Below, piece by piece: positions 49,354-58,417 of a stretch of DNA of 64,000 nt. The notes under the pieces are model-generated. The model was given only the letters and a program-made list of their open reading frames with translations. It ran no database searches and was not told the origin of the DNA. Every line of letters starts with the position of its first letter. Position 1 is the stretch's first letter. Made by a program: the position numbers and the translations under genes. Source of the DNA: an uncultured Oscillospiraceae bacterium (GTDB lineage Bacteria; Bacillota; Clostridia; Oscillospirales; Oscillospiraceae); NCBI GenBank assembly GCA_944385365.1, contig CALWWW010000001.1, positions 62,001-126,000 on the forward strand, written 5' to 3'.

Positions 49354-50646
49354 TTAACCGGCGGCATCTGCGCCGTTGTCTTCATACGTTTCAATGCGGC
49401 GAATATCTGCGCCGATGGCCCGGAGTTTGCCGATGATATCCTCGTAGCCCCGTTCGATATAGTGGATATCCTCCACCGTCGTATGACCCTCGGCGGCAAG
49501 ACCCGCGATGACCATGGCCGCACCGGCCCGGAGATCACAGGCTTTGACGCTGCACCCATGGAGGGCCTGCACGCCGTCCACCACAGCAACGCCGCCGTTG
49601 ACCTGAATACTGGCTCCCATGCGCATCAGCTCCGCCGTATAGCGGAACCGGTTGTCGTAGATGCCCTCGGTGATGATACTGGTGCCGTTGGCCAAAGCCA
49701 GACACACGGCAATCTGCGGCTGCATATCCGTGGGGAAACCGGGATAGGGCATGGTCTTCACATTGGCCCGGCGCAGAGGACGCTGGCGGGCAATGCGGAT
49801 GGAGTCGTCGTACTCGGTGACCTGTACGCCGATTTCCCGCAGCTTGGCGGTGATGCAGTCCATGTGCTTGGGGATGATATTTTCCACCAGCACATCACCG
49901 CCCACAGCAGCCACGGCGGCCATATAGGTTCCGGCCTCGATCTGATCGGGAATGATGCAGTAGGTACCGCCCTTGAGCTGGTCCACGCCGCGGATTTTGA
50001 TGACGTCGGTGCCCGCACCGGAGACCTTGGCGCCCATGGCGTTGAGGAAGTTGGCCAGGTCCACAATGTGGGGTTCCTTGGCGCAGTTCTCAATGATGGT
50101 GGTGCCCTTGGCCAGAACGGCGGCAATCATGATGTTCATGGTAGCGCCTACGCTGACCATGTCCAGATACACATGGCCGCCGGTGAGACCGCCGTCGGGG
50201 GCGTCGGCACAGACGTAGCCGTCCAGCTGATCGACACAAGCGCCCAGCGCTTCAAAGCCCTTGATATGCTGGTCAATGGGACGGACGCCGAAGTTGCAGC
50301 CGCCGGGCATGGCCACTTTGGCCTGACCGAACCGGCCCAGCTCCGCGCCGATGAGGTAGTAGGAAGCGCGAATACGGCGCACCAAATCAATGGGCGCCAC
50401 AATATTCCGCACGCGGGTGCAGTCCAGCTCCAGTGTGTGGCGGGACTTTCTGCGGATGGACACGCCCATGTCAGAAAGGATCTGCAGCAGCAGGCGCACA
50501 TCGGAAATATCCGGCACGTTTTCAATACGGCAGGTGCCGCTCACCAGCAGCGCCGCCGGCAGAATGGCCACAGCAGCGTTTTTCGCACCGGAGATGGTCA
50601 CGGTGCCCTGGAGGCGTTTGCCGCCGTTGATCTCATATTTGATCAA
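49354..50646 (-). CDS. murA: UDP-N-acetylglucosamine 1-carboxyvinyltransferase
   Basis: 430 residues. The start is probably TTG 50646, 8 nt after AGAGGG, giving 'MIKYEINGGKRLQGTVTISG', the family N-terminus; another TTG six codons earlier lacks spacing. Motifs: 'SGAKNAAVAILPAALL' (substrate Lys-Asn), 'AMPGGCNFGVRPIDQH' with the fosfomycin-target cysteine, 'SVGATMNIMIAAVLAKG', 'PHIVDLANFLNAMGAKV' and 'LRAGAAMVIAGLAAEG'. It transfers enolpyruvate from PEP to UDP-GlcNAc, the first committed step of peptidoglycan synthesis. It follows the wal genes in the same direction, with 257 bp between. Confidence 0.96.
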   Translation of the reverse strand: MIKYEINGGKRLQGTVTISGAKNAAVAILPAALLVSGTCRIENVPDISDVRLLLQILSDMGVSIRRKSRHTLELDCTRVRNIVAPIDLVRRIRASYYLIGAELGRFGQAKVAMPGGCNFGVRPIDQHIKGFEALGACVDQLDGYVCADAPDGGLTGGHVYLDMVSVGATMNIMIAAVLAKGTTIIENCAKEPHIVDLANFLNAMGAKVSGAGTDVIKIRGVDQLKGGTYCIIPDQIEAGTYMAAVAAVGGDVLVENIIPKHMDCITAKLREIGVQVTEYDDSIRIARQRPLRRANVKTMPYPGFPTDMQPQIAVCLALANGTSIITEGIYDNRFRYTAELMRMGASIQVNGGVAVVDGVQALHGCSVKACDLRAGAAMVIAGLAAEGHTTVEDIHYIERGYEDIIGKLRAIGADIRRIETYEDNGADAAG

Positions 50647-50903
50647 TGTTACAGCCCTCTTCAATACAGGATCGATGCTCCGGAAACGGTCCGGAGCCGG
50701 GAACGGTTCCCGGTACTGTCAGCATGCCCCGTCACGGAAAAACCATACTCCGTGTGGGACCGCAGGAGGCCGACAGGCCGGTTCTGGTTAAAAAGGCAGA
50801 TTCCGGCACACAACAGTATAGCACACCCTCAAGAGAATGTAAAGAAAGTTTTAAGAATTGAAAACAAACGGAAACAAATTTCCTGCCACAATTTCCCTTT
50901 CTG

Positions 50904-51743
50904 TTACCAAACCAGGGGGCTGACCGTCCGGGTGATGCCGTTGACCCAGAAATCGCCGGTGTCGGTATAGATGGCCCAGCCGGGTACCAGCCGCACCACC
51001 GCCGCCGACGCCGTATCGGCCCGGCAATAGCCCTGTTCCACTTCGTTCACCGTAGCGCCCACCCATCCCAGGGTGTCGCGGCTGCCCAGAAACGCCACCA
51101 GGGCATCGGCTGCTGTGCAGCCGATGACGTCGTCGGTGCGGACCAGGCCGGTGGTGTCGAAGTACAGCGTTCCCCCCAATTCCGTGAGAACGTTGTTTTC
51201 ATAGGTGGCTGTGACGGCGGCAGTGAATACCGGCACCTCCAGCAGCTGCTGCACCGCCGTCAGCCGGTAAACGCCGGCCCGGACCCGCTGGGGCGTGGAC
51301 ACCCCGGCCGGTTCCAGTCCCATCCGGACCAGCAGGCCTGACAGGTCCTTGGTCAGATCGGCCACAGGATTCTGGTTCTGGAGCTTTGCCGTCAGCACGC
51401 TGCCCCTGGACAGCTGGCAGGAGCCCGCCGCCGAGGAATAGGTCTGGATATAGCGGGTGGAGTCGTGCTCCATCAGCACCATTTCCCCCAGCAGTGCCTT
51501 CATGGCAGGCAGCGCACCGCTGTCGTCGGGGGTGAACTCCAGAGTATAGAGGGGCCGGGTATCGGGCAGCTGTCCGGCGTTGAGCTGGACACCGGCCTGG
51601 GCAAACAGCGTCTCCAATGATTCCTGGGCCTGGGCCAGCTGCTGCTGGCGCTGGCGGGCCAGGGGAATCAGCAGCACCAACAGCATGATATTGGCCACCA
51701 GGAGAATCAGAATCACAATATTCTTGATCTTGGATATGGGCAT
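50904..51743 (-). CDS. walI: WalI/YycI-family regulatory membrane protein
   Basis: 279 residues; N-terminal membrane anchor at about 8-27 ('NIVILILLVANIMLLVLLI'), then an extracytoplasmic part with YycI-like two-domain repeats ('PLYTLEFTPDDSGALPAMKA', 'TLYFDTTGLVRTDDV'). In Bacillus WalH and WalI sit in the membrane with WalK and restrain it. Last gene of walR-walK-walH-walI, 11 nt after walH. Sequence conservation of this family is low, so position in the operon carries much of the call. Confidence 0.8.
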   Translation of the reverse strand: MPISKIKNIVILILLVANIMLLVLLIPLARQRQQQLAQAQESLETLFAQAGVQLNAGQLPDTRPLYTLEFTPDDSGALPAMKALLGEMVLMEHDSTRYIQTYSSAAGSCQLSRGSVLTAKLQNQNPVADLTKDLSGLLVRMGLEPAGVSTPQRVRAGVYRLTAVQQLLEVPVFTAAVTATYENNVLTELGGTLYFDTTGLVRTDDVIGCTAADALVAFLGSRDTLGWVGATVNEVEQGYCRADTASAAVVRLVPGWAIYTDTGDFWVNGITRTVSPLVW

Positions 51744-51754
51744 GGTTCGCCTCC

Positions 51755-53008
51755 TTAGGAACGGAGCCAGTCGGCCTGCAGGGTGGTTTCCCCCATGTCG
51801 GCGTAGCCAGGCCGCAGCCGGGTCCCCGCCGGGGCGATGGCGGCGGCCTGCCGGGGCGGCAGCAGGGCTTTGGAAGCCGCGGTAACGGTATAGGTCCGCA
51901 GTCGCAGCGTCAGTTCCGTCAGGACATCGCCCTGGAAGCGGGCCTCCACGGCTGGACCGTCGGCCCGCAGGACCTCCAGGCCCTCTACATAACAGGAAAA
52001 CTCCACCGTAGCCGTCTGGCCGTCGGTCTCCATGCCTGTAAACCAGAGACAGCTGTCCCCCAGCTGTCCAGCAGCGATGGTGTCCACCAGGGAGCGAACC
52101 AGCTCAATACGCTGGGCGTCGCTGTCTCCGGCGGCGGCAAACCGCCGGGACAGGCCCGTGTTTTCCAGCTTCAGAACGCCGTCGGCGCTGATGCGCAGGG
52201 AGGCGTCGCTTTCGGTATAGGTGGTGCTGCTGTCATCCCGGTACACGCTGTCGCCATAGGGATTGAACCCCAGCGTTGTGGCAGCGGTCTTGAGGAAGGA
52301 ATCGTTCACAGGGTTGGAGGCCTGGACAACAGGTACCGCCGTATAGGACGGCTGGATAACGGTCATGGGGTCCAGATGGCCGTAGGGCTCGCCGCCCTCG
52401 GCGGCCAGGAACGAGCCGTCGGTCCCCAAGGTCTCCAGGACCTCGCCGAAGGCCGTGCTGTCCACCTCGGTTTCCATGGCCTGATAGACGCCGTCGGCCT
52501 CTACCAGCAGTTCCACGGCGTCGCCGCTGCGGCGCAGGCAGAAAAGATAGCCGCTGCCGGTGCGTTGGCCGCTGGTGGCGTCCAGCCATTGGGCCAGCAC
52601 GTCCAGGGGCACCGCGCCGGGATAGTAGAAGCACAGCTCCGCCTGGGTGGCCCGGCGGAGAAATGCCATGCGGTTCAGCTCTTCCGCCGTTCCCGCTGTG
52701 TCCAGGGCGGCGGCCAGCTGGCCGCCCAGGGCGGCAAAGGCGTTATCCAGCGCTTCCTGACTGCCCAGGTAGCTGATCCGGCCCGCCGGGCCCACCGCAG
52801 AAATAACCACGGGCAGCGCCGCGTCGGTAAAGGTGGGGTCCTCGGTCTTTTTGGGCGGGGCGGACAGTTTTCCCGACAGCGTCTGCATCATGCCGGAAAG
52901 GCCGTCGGCGCCGCTGTACTGAATGGCCGTCAGGGACAGCATCACCACGGAGAGCAGCAGCAGGACAATGAGGATGGACTTGCACACTTCCTTGGTGCGT
53001 GGACGCAC
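51755..53008 (-). CDS. walH: WalH/YycH-family regulatory membrane protein
   Basis: 417 residues from GTG 53008, which lies 7 nt after AAAGGAGG; a GTG at 53026 is inside the ribosome binding site and is rejected. One N-terminal membrane segment (about 14-33, 'ILIVLLLLSVVMLSLTAIQY'), then a large extracytoplasmic region with YycH-like features ('YLFCLRRSGDAVELLVEADG', 'GFNPYGDSVYRDDSSTTYTE'). It is expected to modulate WalK. Third gene of the wal operon, 14 nt after walK. Confidence 0.8.
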   Translation of the reverse strand: MRPRTKEVCKSILIVLLLLSVVMLSLTAIQYSGADGLSGMMQTLSGKLSAPPKKTEDPTFTDAALPVVISAVGPAGRISYLGSQEALDNAFAALGGQLAAALDTAGTAEELNRMAFLRRATQAELCFYYPGAVPLDVLAQWLDATSGQRTGSGYLFCLRRSGDAVELLVEADGVYQAMETEVDSTAFGEVLETLGTDGSFLAAEGGEPYGHLDPMTVIQPSYTAVPVVQASNPVNDSFLKTAATTLGFNPYGDSVYRDDSSTTYTESDASLRISADGVLKLENTGLSRRFAAAGDSDAQRIELVRSLVDTIAAGQLGDSCLWFTGMETDGQTATVEFSCYVEGLEVLRADGPAVEARFQGDVLTELTLRLRTYTVTAASKALLPPRQAAAIAPAGTRLRPGYADMGETTLQADWLRS

Positions 53009-53022
53009 GATGGCTCCTCCTT

Positions 53023-54765
53023 TCACGCTTGGGAATCGGCGGCGGGCAGGGTGACGGTGACGGTGGTACCCTTGCCGTAGACGGAATCAATGGCAATTTC
53101 GCCTTTGTGCTGGCGCAGAATTTCACTGGCAATGGACAGACCCAGTCCCGTGCCGCCGGACTCTCTGGACCGGGCCTTGTCCACCCGGTAGAACCGCTCA
53201 AACAGCCGGGGCAGGTCCTTTTCGGGAATGCCGATGCCGTTGTCCCGGACCTTGGCCCAGACCATTTCCCCGCTGACACCGGCCGTCAGTTCGATGCGGC
53301 CGCCGTCGGGGGTGTATTTGATGGCGTTGGATACCACGTTGATCAGGACCTGCTGGATGCGGTCCCGGTCGCCGTTGACCTCCGGCAGATCGTCGGGGAC
53401 GTCCACCGTCAAGGTGTGGCCGTGGTTGCGGGCGTCCATGGCCACGGCTTCGGCCACGTCCCGGATGGCCCCGGCAAAGGAGAACCGGGAGATGTTCATC
53501 TCCATTTTGCCGTAGTCGAACTTGCTGAGGGTCAGCAGGTCCTGAACAATGCGGGTCATGCGGTCAGCCTCGTTGATGATGACGCCGAGGAATTGCTGCT
53601 GCAATTCCGGCGGCAGATCGCCTCCGGCGTCGGCCATGGTCTCGGCGTAGGATTTGACGTTGGTCAGGGGGGTACGCAGCTCATGGGACACATTGGCCAC
53701 AAATTCCCGGCGGGTCTGCTCGCTCTTGCGCTGTTCGGTGACGTCGTGGATGACGGCGATGACGCCGGCGGGGCTTCCCTCGGTGGTAAAGGGGGCCATA
53801 AACAGTTCCAAACTCCGGTCCCCCACGGTTTTCTCCGTCTCCACAAACTCCGGGCTCTGGAGGGCCAGCACCAAGGGCAGTTGGGTCTCCTGGCCAAAGA
53901 TTTCGTCAAAGCCGCCGGATTTGGCCGGGTCACTGCCCAGCATCTGGACGGCGGCGGGGTTGGCATGGATGACGCGGCCCTGGGCGTCGAAGGCCACCAC
54001 GCCGTCAGTCATGTGCAGAAACAGGGTGGACAACTTGTTGCGCTCGTTTTCGGCGGCGGCCAAGGTGTCCCGGAGGACCCGGGACATGTCGTTGAAGTCC
54101 CGGGTCAGCGCGCCGATTTCATCCCGGGAGGTGACCTCCAGCTTTTCCGAAAAATCCCCGGCGGCCACCCGGCGAGTACCCTTGGACAACGCCCGCAGGG
54201 GTGTAATGAGGATTTGTGCCAGCAGCACCGACAGCACCAGACAGATGCCCATGCCCATGATCAGGGACTGGACAATGATATCCATGACGTTGGCAGTCAA
54301 GTCGTTGACGGTGGATTTGTTGTCCAGCACATAGACGATGTACGAGGCGTTATCCCCTGTGATGGGTACCGCCAAATCCATGTAGGAGCTGGTGATGGAG
54401 CTGTCCTGGCCCACCCGTCCATTGAGGGCCTCCAGCAGATTGCTGGTGGTGGAGACGGCGGCGTTCTGGTCGGAGCCCGCCAGCACGGCGCCGCTGCTGT
54501 CCAGGACATAGACGTTGCGCCCGGTGATATCGATGCCCAGGTCCGCCTTGGACATGAGCAGTTCCTTCATCTCCTCTTCGCCCTCGTCGGCGGTGTCCTG
54601 GAGCTGCCGGATGAACTCCTGTGAGAAGGTGCGGCCCATCTCATCGTAGAACTGATCGATATAGAAATTTCCGACGCCGTTGATAAGGAAGGAGCCGACG
54701 ACGGTCATCAGCGCCAGAATCAGCAGCATCATAATGAGTACCAGTTTTGTGCGGATGGAACCCAT
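53023..54765 (-). CDS. walK: Sensor histidine kinase WalK (VicK/YycG)
   Basis: 580 residues. TM1 about 10-32 ('LIMMLLILALMTVVGSFLIN'), an extracellular sensor region to about 165, TM2 about 170-195, HAMP ('ITPLRALSKGTRRVAAGDFS'), a PAS domain (about 240-345, 'HMTDGVVAFDAQGRVIHANP'), HisKA with phosphorylated His361 in 'FVANVSHELRTPLTNVKSYA', and HATPase with 'NVVSNAIKYTPDGG', 'DNGIGIPEKDLPRLF' and 'GTGLGLSIASEIL'. It is the essential cell-wall homeostasis kinase partnered with WalR (encoded 24 nt upstream). Layout matches low-GC Gram-positive WalK. Confidence 0.94.
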   Translation of the reverse strand: MGSIRTKLVLIMMLLILALMTVVGSFLINGVGNFYIDQFYDEMGRTFSQEFIRQLQDTADEGEEEMKELLMSKADLGIDITGRNVYVLDSSGAVLAGSDQNAAVSTTSNLLEALNGRVGQDSSITSSYMDLAVPITGDNASYIVYVLDNKSTVNDLTANVMDIIVQSLIMGMGICLVLSVLLAQILITPLRALSKGTRRVAAGDFSEKLEVTSRDEIGALTRDFNDMSRVLRDTLAAAENERNKLSTLFLHMTDGVVAFDAQGRVIHANPAAVQMLGSDPAKSGGFDEIFGQETQLPLVLALQSPEFVETEKTVGDRSLELFMAPFTTEGSPAGVIAVIHDVTEQRKSEQTRREFVANVSHELRTPLTNVKSYAETMADAGGDLPPELQQQFLGVIINEADRMTRIVQDLLTLSKFDYGKMEMNISRFSFAGAIRDVAEAVAMDARNHGHTLTVDVPDDLPEVNGDRDRIQQVLINVVSNAIKYTPDGGRIELTAGVSGEMVWAKVRDNGIGIPEKDLPRLFERFYRVDKARSRESGGTGLGLSIASEILRQHKGEIAIDSVYGKGTTVTVTLPAADSQA

Positions 54766-54789
54766 GTTGCACCTCGTTTCCCTGTGCCG

Positions 54790-55482
54790 TTACAGCACGA
54801 AGTAGTAGCCCGCGCCCCGCTTGGTGAGAATGTGGGCGGGCTTGCCGGGGTCGTCCTCGATTTTTTCACGAAGACGGCGCACCGTCACGTCTACCGTGCG
54901 CATATCGCCGTAATAGTCGTAATTCCACACCTTTTCCAGCAGCTCTTCCCGGGTAAATACCTTGTCGGGGGCGGCCATCAGGAAGGAAAGCAGATCGAAT
55001 TCCTTTTGGGTCAGCTCCACCAGAACGCCGTTTTTGCGGGCGGAAAAGCCGTCCGGGTCCAATACCAGCCCCGCGGACGGCGTCTCCTGAGACGGCGCGG
55101 GGGCCTCGGCGGAATCCAGTGTGCGGCGGCGGATGTTGGCCTTGACTCTGGCCATCAGCTCCCGCATGGAAAAGGGCTTGGTGATGTAGTCGTCGGCCCC
55201 GGCTTCCAGGCCGAAGACCTTGTCGTTTTCTTCTTCACGGGCGGTCAGCATGATGATGGGCGTGCTGACGCCGCCCTCCCGCAGCTGGCGGCAGATGGAA
55301 AAACCGTCCAGCTTGGGCAGCATCACGTCCAGCAGAATCAAATCCGGGTCGGCGGTGCGGGCCAGATGCAAACCGGCTTCGCCGTCCAGCGCCTCCAGCG
55401 TTTCATAGCCCTCCCGGGACAGGTTGAATTTGAGAATCTCCACAATGGCCCGTTCATCTTCGACAATCAGGACTTTGGACAT
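54790..55482 (-). CDS. walR: Response regulator WalR (VicR/YycF)
   Basis: 230 residues from ATG 55482 with AAGGAGG upstream. Receiver domain: 'VLIVEDERAIVEILKFNLSR', phospho-acceptor Asp52 in 'LILLDVMLPKLDG', conserved Lys in 'ADDYITKPFSMRELMARVKA'. OmpR/PhoB winged helix at about 135-228 ('LTQKEFDLLSFLMAAPDKVF', 'EKVWNYDYYGDMRTVDVTV'), the VicR/YycF signature. It controls autolysin and cell wall genes. First gene of walR-K-H-I; a GTAGGG repeat pair sits just upstream, and walJ (YycJ) is missing from the usual end of the operon. Confidence 0.95.
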   Translation of the reverse strand: MSKVLIVEDERAIVEILKFNLSREGYETLEALDGEAGLHLARTADPDLILLDVMLPKLDGFSICRQLREGGVSTPIIMLTAREEENDKVFGLEAGADDYITKPFSMRELMARVKANIRRRTLDSAEAPAPSQETPSAGLVLDPDGFSARKNGVLVELTQKEFDLLSFLMAAPDKVFTREELLEKVWNYDYYGDMRTVDVTVRRLREKIEDDPGKPAHILTKRGAGYYFVL

Positions 55483-55523
55483 AAGCACAAACCTCCTTAT
55501 GGATGGGTATGGCACCCTCTCTC

Positions 55524-55594
55524 GTAGGGCGCGGCATCCTTGACGCGCCCTGAATCGTACCCCGGCCGGGGCCGTCAGGGATGCCGGCCCCTAC
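55524..55594. repeat. GTAGGG hairpin repeat pair
   Basis: GTAGGGCGCGGCATCCTTGA then CGCGCCC (55524-55550) faces GGGGCCG-TCAGGGATGC-CGGCCCCTAC (55568-55594). This is the most regular copy of the pair and defines the family: GTAGGG, variable stem, loop GCATCCTTGA, stem, spacer of about 18, and the mirror unit. It lies in the gap between rsmF (stop 55614) and walR (start 55482). Confidence 0.8.
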
Positions 55595-55613
55595 GGCAGC
55601 GGGAATGGACGGA

Positions 55614-57002
55614 TCAGCGGCGCAGCCCCTTGGGATAATGGTTTTTCAATACGCCGCCGCTGCCCTTGGCCCAGCCAAGGGAAAGGCCGTCCACAGTGAT
55701 CAGCGTCCAGCCGGTCTGGGAACCGGGAATCGTCTGGCCCGACAGATAGGCGGCAATCTCCGGGCTGTCCACGGGAAAATCCGCCACAGAGGCGGCGGTT
55801 TTCAGCCACAGGGCCAGGGCGTGGGCCGGTTCAAACCGGTTTTTCAGCAGCTGTCCCAGCTCCAAACCGGGGCGGATGACCTTGAGGCCCCGCAGTTCCG
55901 GCATGGCCTGCGGCGTCAGCCACAGGGATTTTCCAAAGGGCAGCAGCGCCCCCTCCGGCAGGGTGATGTCCAGGGCCGTGAGAAACTCCTCCAATTCCTT
56001 GGGAACGGCGGGGGTAAGTCCCCGCTCCCCACGGCGCGGGTTCGCTCCACTGCGCCGGTCCGATGGATTCTGCACCGCAGGGCGGGAGCTTTCCTCCGCC
56101 AACAGGGCCTCGTCTCCCAGCTTTTCCAAAACAGCAATATAATGCCCCTCGCCCTTCAATTTATGGGGCCACAGGCGGAAGGTCTTTTCAAGGCCGGGGG
56201 CCGGGTCGTCAATCCAGTCGGGACGGCCGGGGGCAAACCAGGGGGCGTCCACCTTTACCACATGGAACTCCGGGTGGGTATGGAGGAACCGGGAGACGGT
56301 GCCCTCGTTTTCCTCCGGAGCAAAGGTACAGGTGGAGTAGACGAGACGGCCGCCGGGCCGCAGCATGACGGCGGCGGATTTCAGAATCTCATCCTGCCGC
56401 CGGGCGCACATCAGCACCGTCTCCACGCTCCAGTCGGCCACAGCGGCGGCCTCCTTGCGGAACATGCCCTCGCCGGAGCAGGGAGCGTCCACCAGAATCC
56501 GGTCAAAATAGCCGGGGAACCGCTCCTCCAGTCGCTTGGGGTGTTCGTTGAGCACCAGGGCGTTGGCGCAGCCCATGCGCTCCAGATTCTGGCCCAAAAC
56601 TCTGGCCCGTTTTGGCTCAATCTCATTGGAGATCAAAAGCCCCTGGCCGTCCAGCAGCGCCGCCAGCTGGGTGGACTTGCCGCCGGGGGCGGCGCACAGG
56701 TCCAGAACGGTCATACCGGGCCGCACATCCAGCAGCCCCGCTGGGGCCATGGCGCTGGCCTCCTGCAAGTAGTATGCCCCCGCGTCGTGGTAGGGAGACA
56801 GGCCGGGGCGGGTGTCGGGATCGTAATAATAGCCGTTCTGCGCCCAGGGCACCGGCTCGCCGCCGGCAATGGCGGGCAGTTTTTTCAGCGTGTTGAACCG
56901 CAGGGCCACGGCACGGGGCCGCTTGGCGGCGTCCAGAAACGCCTCCAGACCTTCCGGCCCGATGAGCCCCTCCATGCGGCTTAAAAATTCCTTGGGAAAC
57001 AT
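55614..57002 (-). CDS. rsmF: RsmF-family 16S rRNA m5C methyltransferase (NOL1/NOP2/Sun)
   Basis: 462 residues from ATG 57002 with AAGGAGGG upstream. N-terminal domain 'RPRAVALRFNTLKKLPAIAG'; SAM-binding methyltransferase core 'VLDLCAAPGGKSTQLAALLD', catalytic cysteines in 'ILVDAPCSGEGMFRKEAAAV' and 'GRLVYSTCTFAPEENEGTV' (two-Cys NSUN mechanism). The C-terminal ~150 residues are an RsmF-type extension ending in a PUA-like strand segment ('VDGLSLGWAKGSGGVLKNHY'). It methylates cytosine C5 in 16S rRNA. Promoter at 57033-57061. Divergent from the rnfC-like gene. Confidence 0.9.
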   Translation of the reverse strand: MFPKEFLSRMEGLIGPEGLEAFLDAAKRPRAVALRFNTLKKLPAIAGGEPVPWAQNGYYYDPDTRPGLSPYHDAGAYYLQEASAMAPAGLLDVRPGMTVLDLCAAPGGKSTQLAALLDGQGLLISNEIEPKRARVLGQNLERMGCANALVLNEHPKRLEERFPGYFDRILVDAPCSGEGMFRKEAAAVADWSVETVLMCARRQDEILKSAAVMLRPGGRLVYSTCTFAPEENEGTVSRFLHTHPEFHVVKVDAPWFAPGRPDWIDDPAPGLEKTFRLWPHKLKGEGHYIAVLEKLGDEALLAEESSRPAVQNPSDRRSGANPRRGERGLTPAVPKELEEFLTALDITLPEGALLPFGKSLWLTPQAMPELRGLKVIRPGLELGQLLKNRFEPAHALALWLKTAASVADFPVDSPEIAAYLSGQTIPGSQTGWTLITVDGLSLGWAKGSGGVLKNHYPKGLRR

Positions 57003-57032
57003 GGGGTTCCCTCCTTGGGGATAGATAAGAGT

Positions 57033-57061
57033 ATTGTACCGCATGGATGAAAAAAATGCAA
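57033..57061 (-). promoter_or_regulatory. Promoter of rsmF
   Basis: Minus strand TTGCAT (57061-57056), 17 nt, TACAAT (57038-57033), 31 nt before the ATG. Confidence 0.65.
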
Positions 57062-57218
57062 AGAAAAACCGCTTTTCCCCGTATTTCCCCGACGGCAGCC
57101 CGGGGGCCGCTCCGCCTATACCAACTTTCGTTCGCAACTTTCGACGGCTGCCGGGAGCCTGCGGGGGCCTTTGCTGCTCTTCCGCCCCCCTCTGCATTTT
57201 CCGACCCCTTCCGGCCAG

Positions 57219-57247
57219 TGGACAAATCCGGCGGCCTCCGCTATGAT
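57219..57247 (+). promoter_or_regulatory. Promoter of the rnfC-like/rnfD-like pair
   Basis: TGGACA (57219-57224), 17 nt, TATGAT (57242-57247), 40 nt before the ATG at 57287. Confidence 0.55.
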
Positions 57248-57286
57248 ATAGCCAAAATTTACCAGATATAGAAGGAGGTCCTATCC

Positions 57287-58417
57287 ATGCTGCCATGGAA
57301 TCGCGGCGTCCCCATGGGCCGGGCGGTCACCACGCCCCCCACCAGTCTGCCGCAGCAAGAACGTATCATTCTACCCCTGCCCCGGGGGGAAACGCCCCTG
57401 GTCCGGGTTGGGGACCCCGTCTCCCGGGGCCAGCGGGTGGCCGACGGCAACGGCGATCCCCTGCCCATTTACGCGCCGGTCTCCGGCACCGTGGCCGCCC
57501 TGGACACCATGGAATTGGCCGCCGGCGGCTCCTGTCTGGCCCTGATTCTCCAAAACGACGGTTTGGACACGGCGGCGGACCCGCTGGAGCTGCCGGATGA
57601 CGAAGACGCCCTGTGGGACAGCGGTGTGCGGCTCCCCGGCGGCCGTCCTCTGGCCCAGGCCGTCACCCAGGCCGCGCCGGGGCTGGATACGCTGATTGTC
57701 TCGGCCATGGACCGGGAGCCGTGGCACTGCACCGAGGACGCGGCCCTCTGTCTCGACGCCGACGCCGTGGCGGCGGGGCTGGCCTTTCTGAACCGGCAGC
57801 TGCATCCCCGGCGCACCCTGCTGGCCGTGGGAGCCGGGCAGCATCAGGCGGCCCAGGCCGCCGCGCCCCTGGACTGCACCGTGATGACGGTGCCCCAGCG
57901 GTATCCCCTGGCCCATCCCCAGCTGTTGGCGGAATCCCTGGGCCGTCTGCCCCCCGGCCAGCCGCCCCAGGAGGGCGACGTGTTGGTGCTGCCCGTCAGC
58001 GCCGTGGCCGCCTTCGGCGCGGCGCTGCAAGGTACGCCGCCCATCCGCCAGCGGGTCAGCGTGGCATGGCGGCGGGGCCACGCCCTCATTGACGCCCCCA
58101 TGGGCGCGCCCCTGTCGGCCATTCTGGAAGCCGCCGCCGCCCCGGACGGGCCCCTGCTGCTGGGCGGACCCATGACCGGCTCCCCCCTGCGTCACGCCGA
58201 CGGTCCCCTGGTCCCCGGCATCACATCCCTGTGCGTCCTGCCGCCCCGCCGCCACCGCAACGGCACCCCCTGCATCCGCTGCGGCCGCTGCGCCGCCGTC
58301 TGCCCCATGGACCGCCAGCCCTGGCTGGGCATCGGTCACTGTCTCCACTGCGGCGCCTGCCGCTACGTCTGTCCCGCCGCCGGGTACACCCCATCCAAAG
58401 AGGAGGTTTTATTATGA
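57287..58417 (+). CDS. RnfC-like protein with degenerate nucleotide-binding region
   Basis: 376 residues, about 60 shorter than RnfC. The N-terminal barrel-sandwich ('LPLPRGETPLVRVGDPVSRG' and 'PIYAPVSGTVAALD', about 26-70) and the two C-terminal 4Fe-4S clusters ('CIRCGRCAAVCPM' and 'CLHCGACRYVCPAA', about 325-365) are those of RnfC. The middle should carry the FMN/NADH motifs G-G-A-x-F-P-T and N-G-A-E-C-E-P; here these read 'LPGGRPLAQAVT' and 'VSAMDREPWHCT'. NADH:ferredoxin electron transfer of the classic kind is therefore doubtful. Translationally coupled (4-bp overlap at 58414-58417) to an RnfD-like gene. No rnfG, E, A or B follows. Confidence 0.8.
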   Translation: MLPWNRGVPMGRAVTTPPTSLPQQERIILPLPRGETPLVRVGDPVSRGQRVADGNGDPLPIYAPVSGTVAALDTMELAAGGSCLALILQNDGLDTAADPLELPDDEDALWDSGVRLPGGRPLAQAVTQAAPGLDTLIVSAMDREPWHCTEDAALCLDADAVAAGLAFLNRQLHPRRTLLAVGAGQHQAAQAAAPLDCTVMTVPQRYPLAHPQLLAESLGRLPPGQPPQEGDVLVLPVSAVAAFGAALQGTPPIRQRVSVAWRRGHALIDAPMGAPLSAILEAAAAPDGPLLLGGPMTGSPLRHADGPLVPGITSLCVLPPRRHRNGTPCIRCGRCAAVCPMDRQPWLGIGHCLHCGACRYVCPAAGYTPSKEEVLL

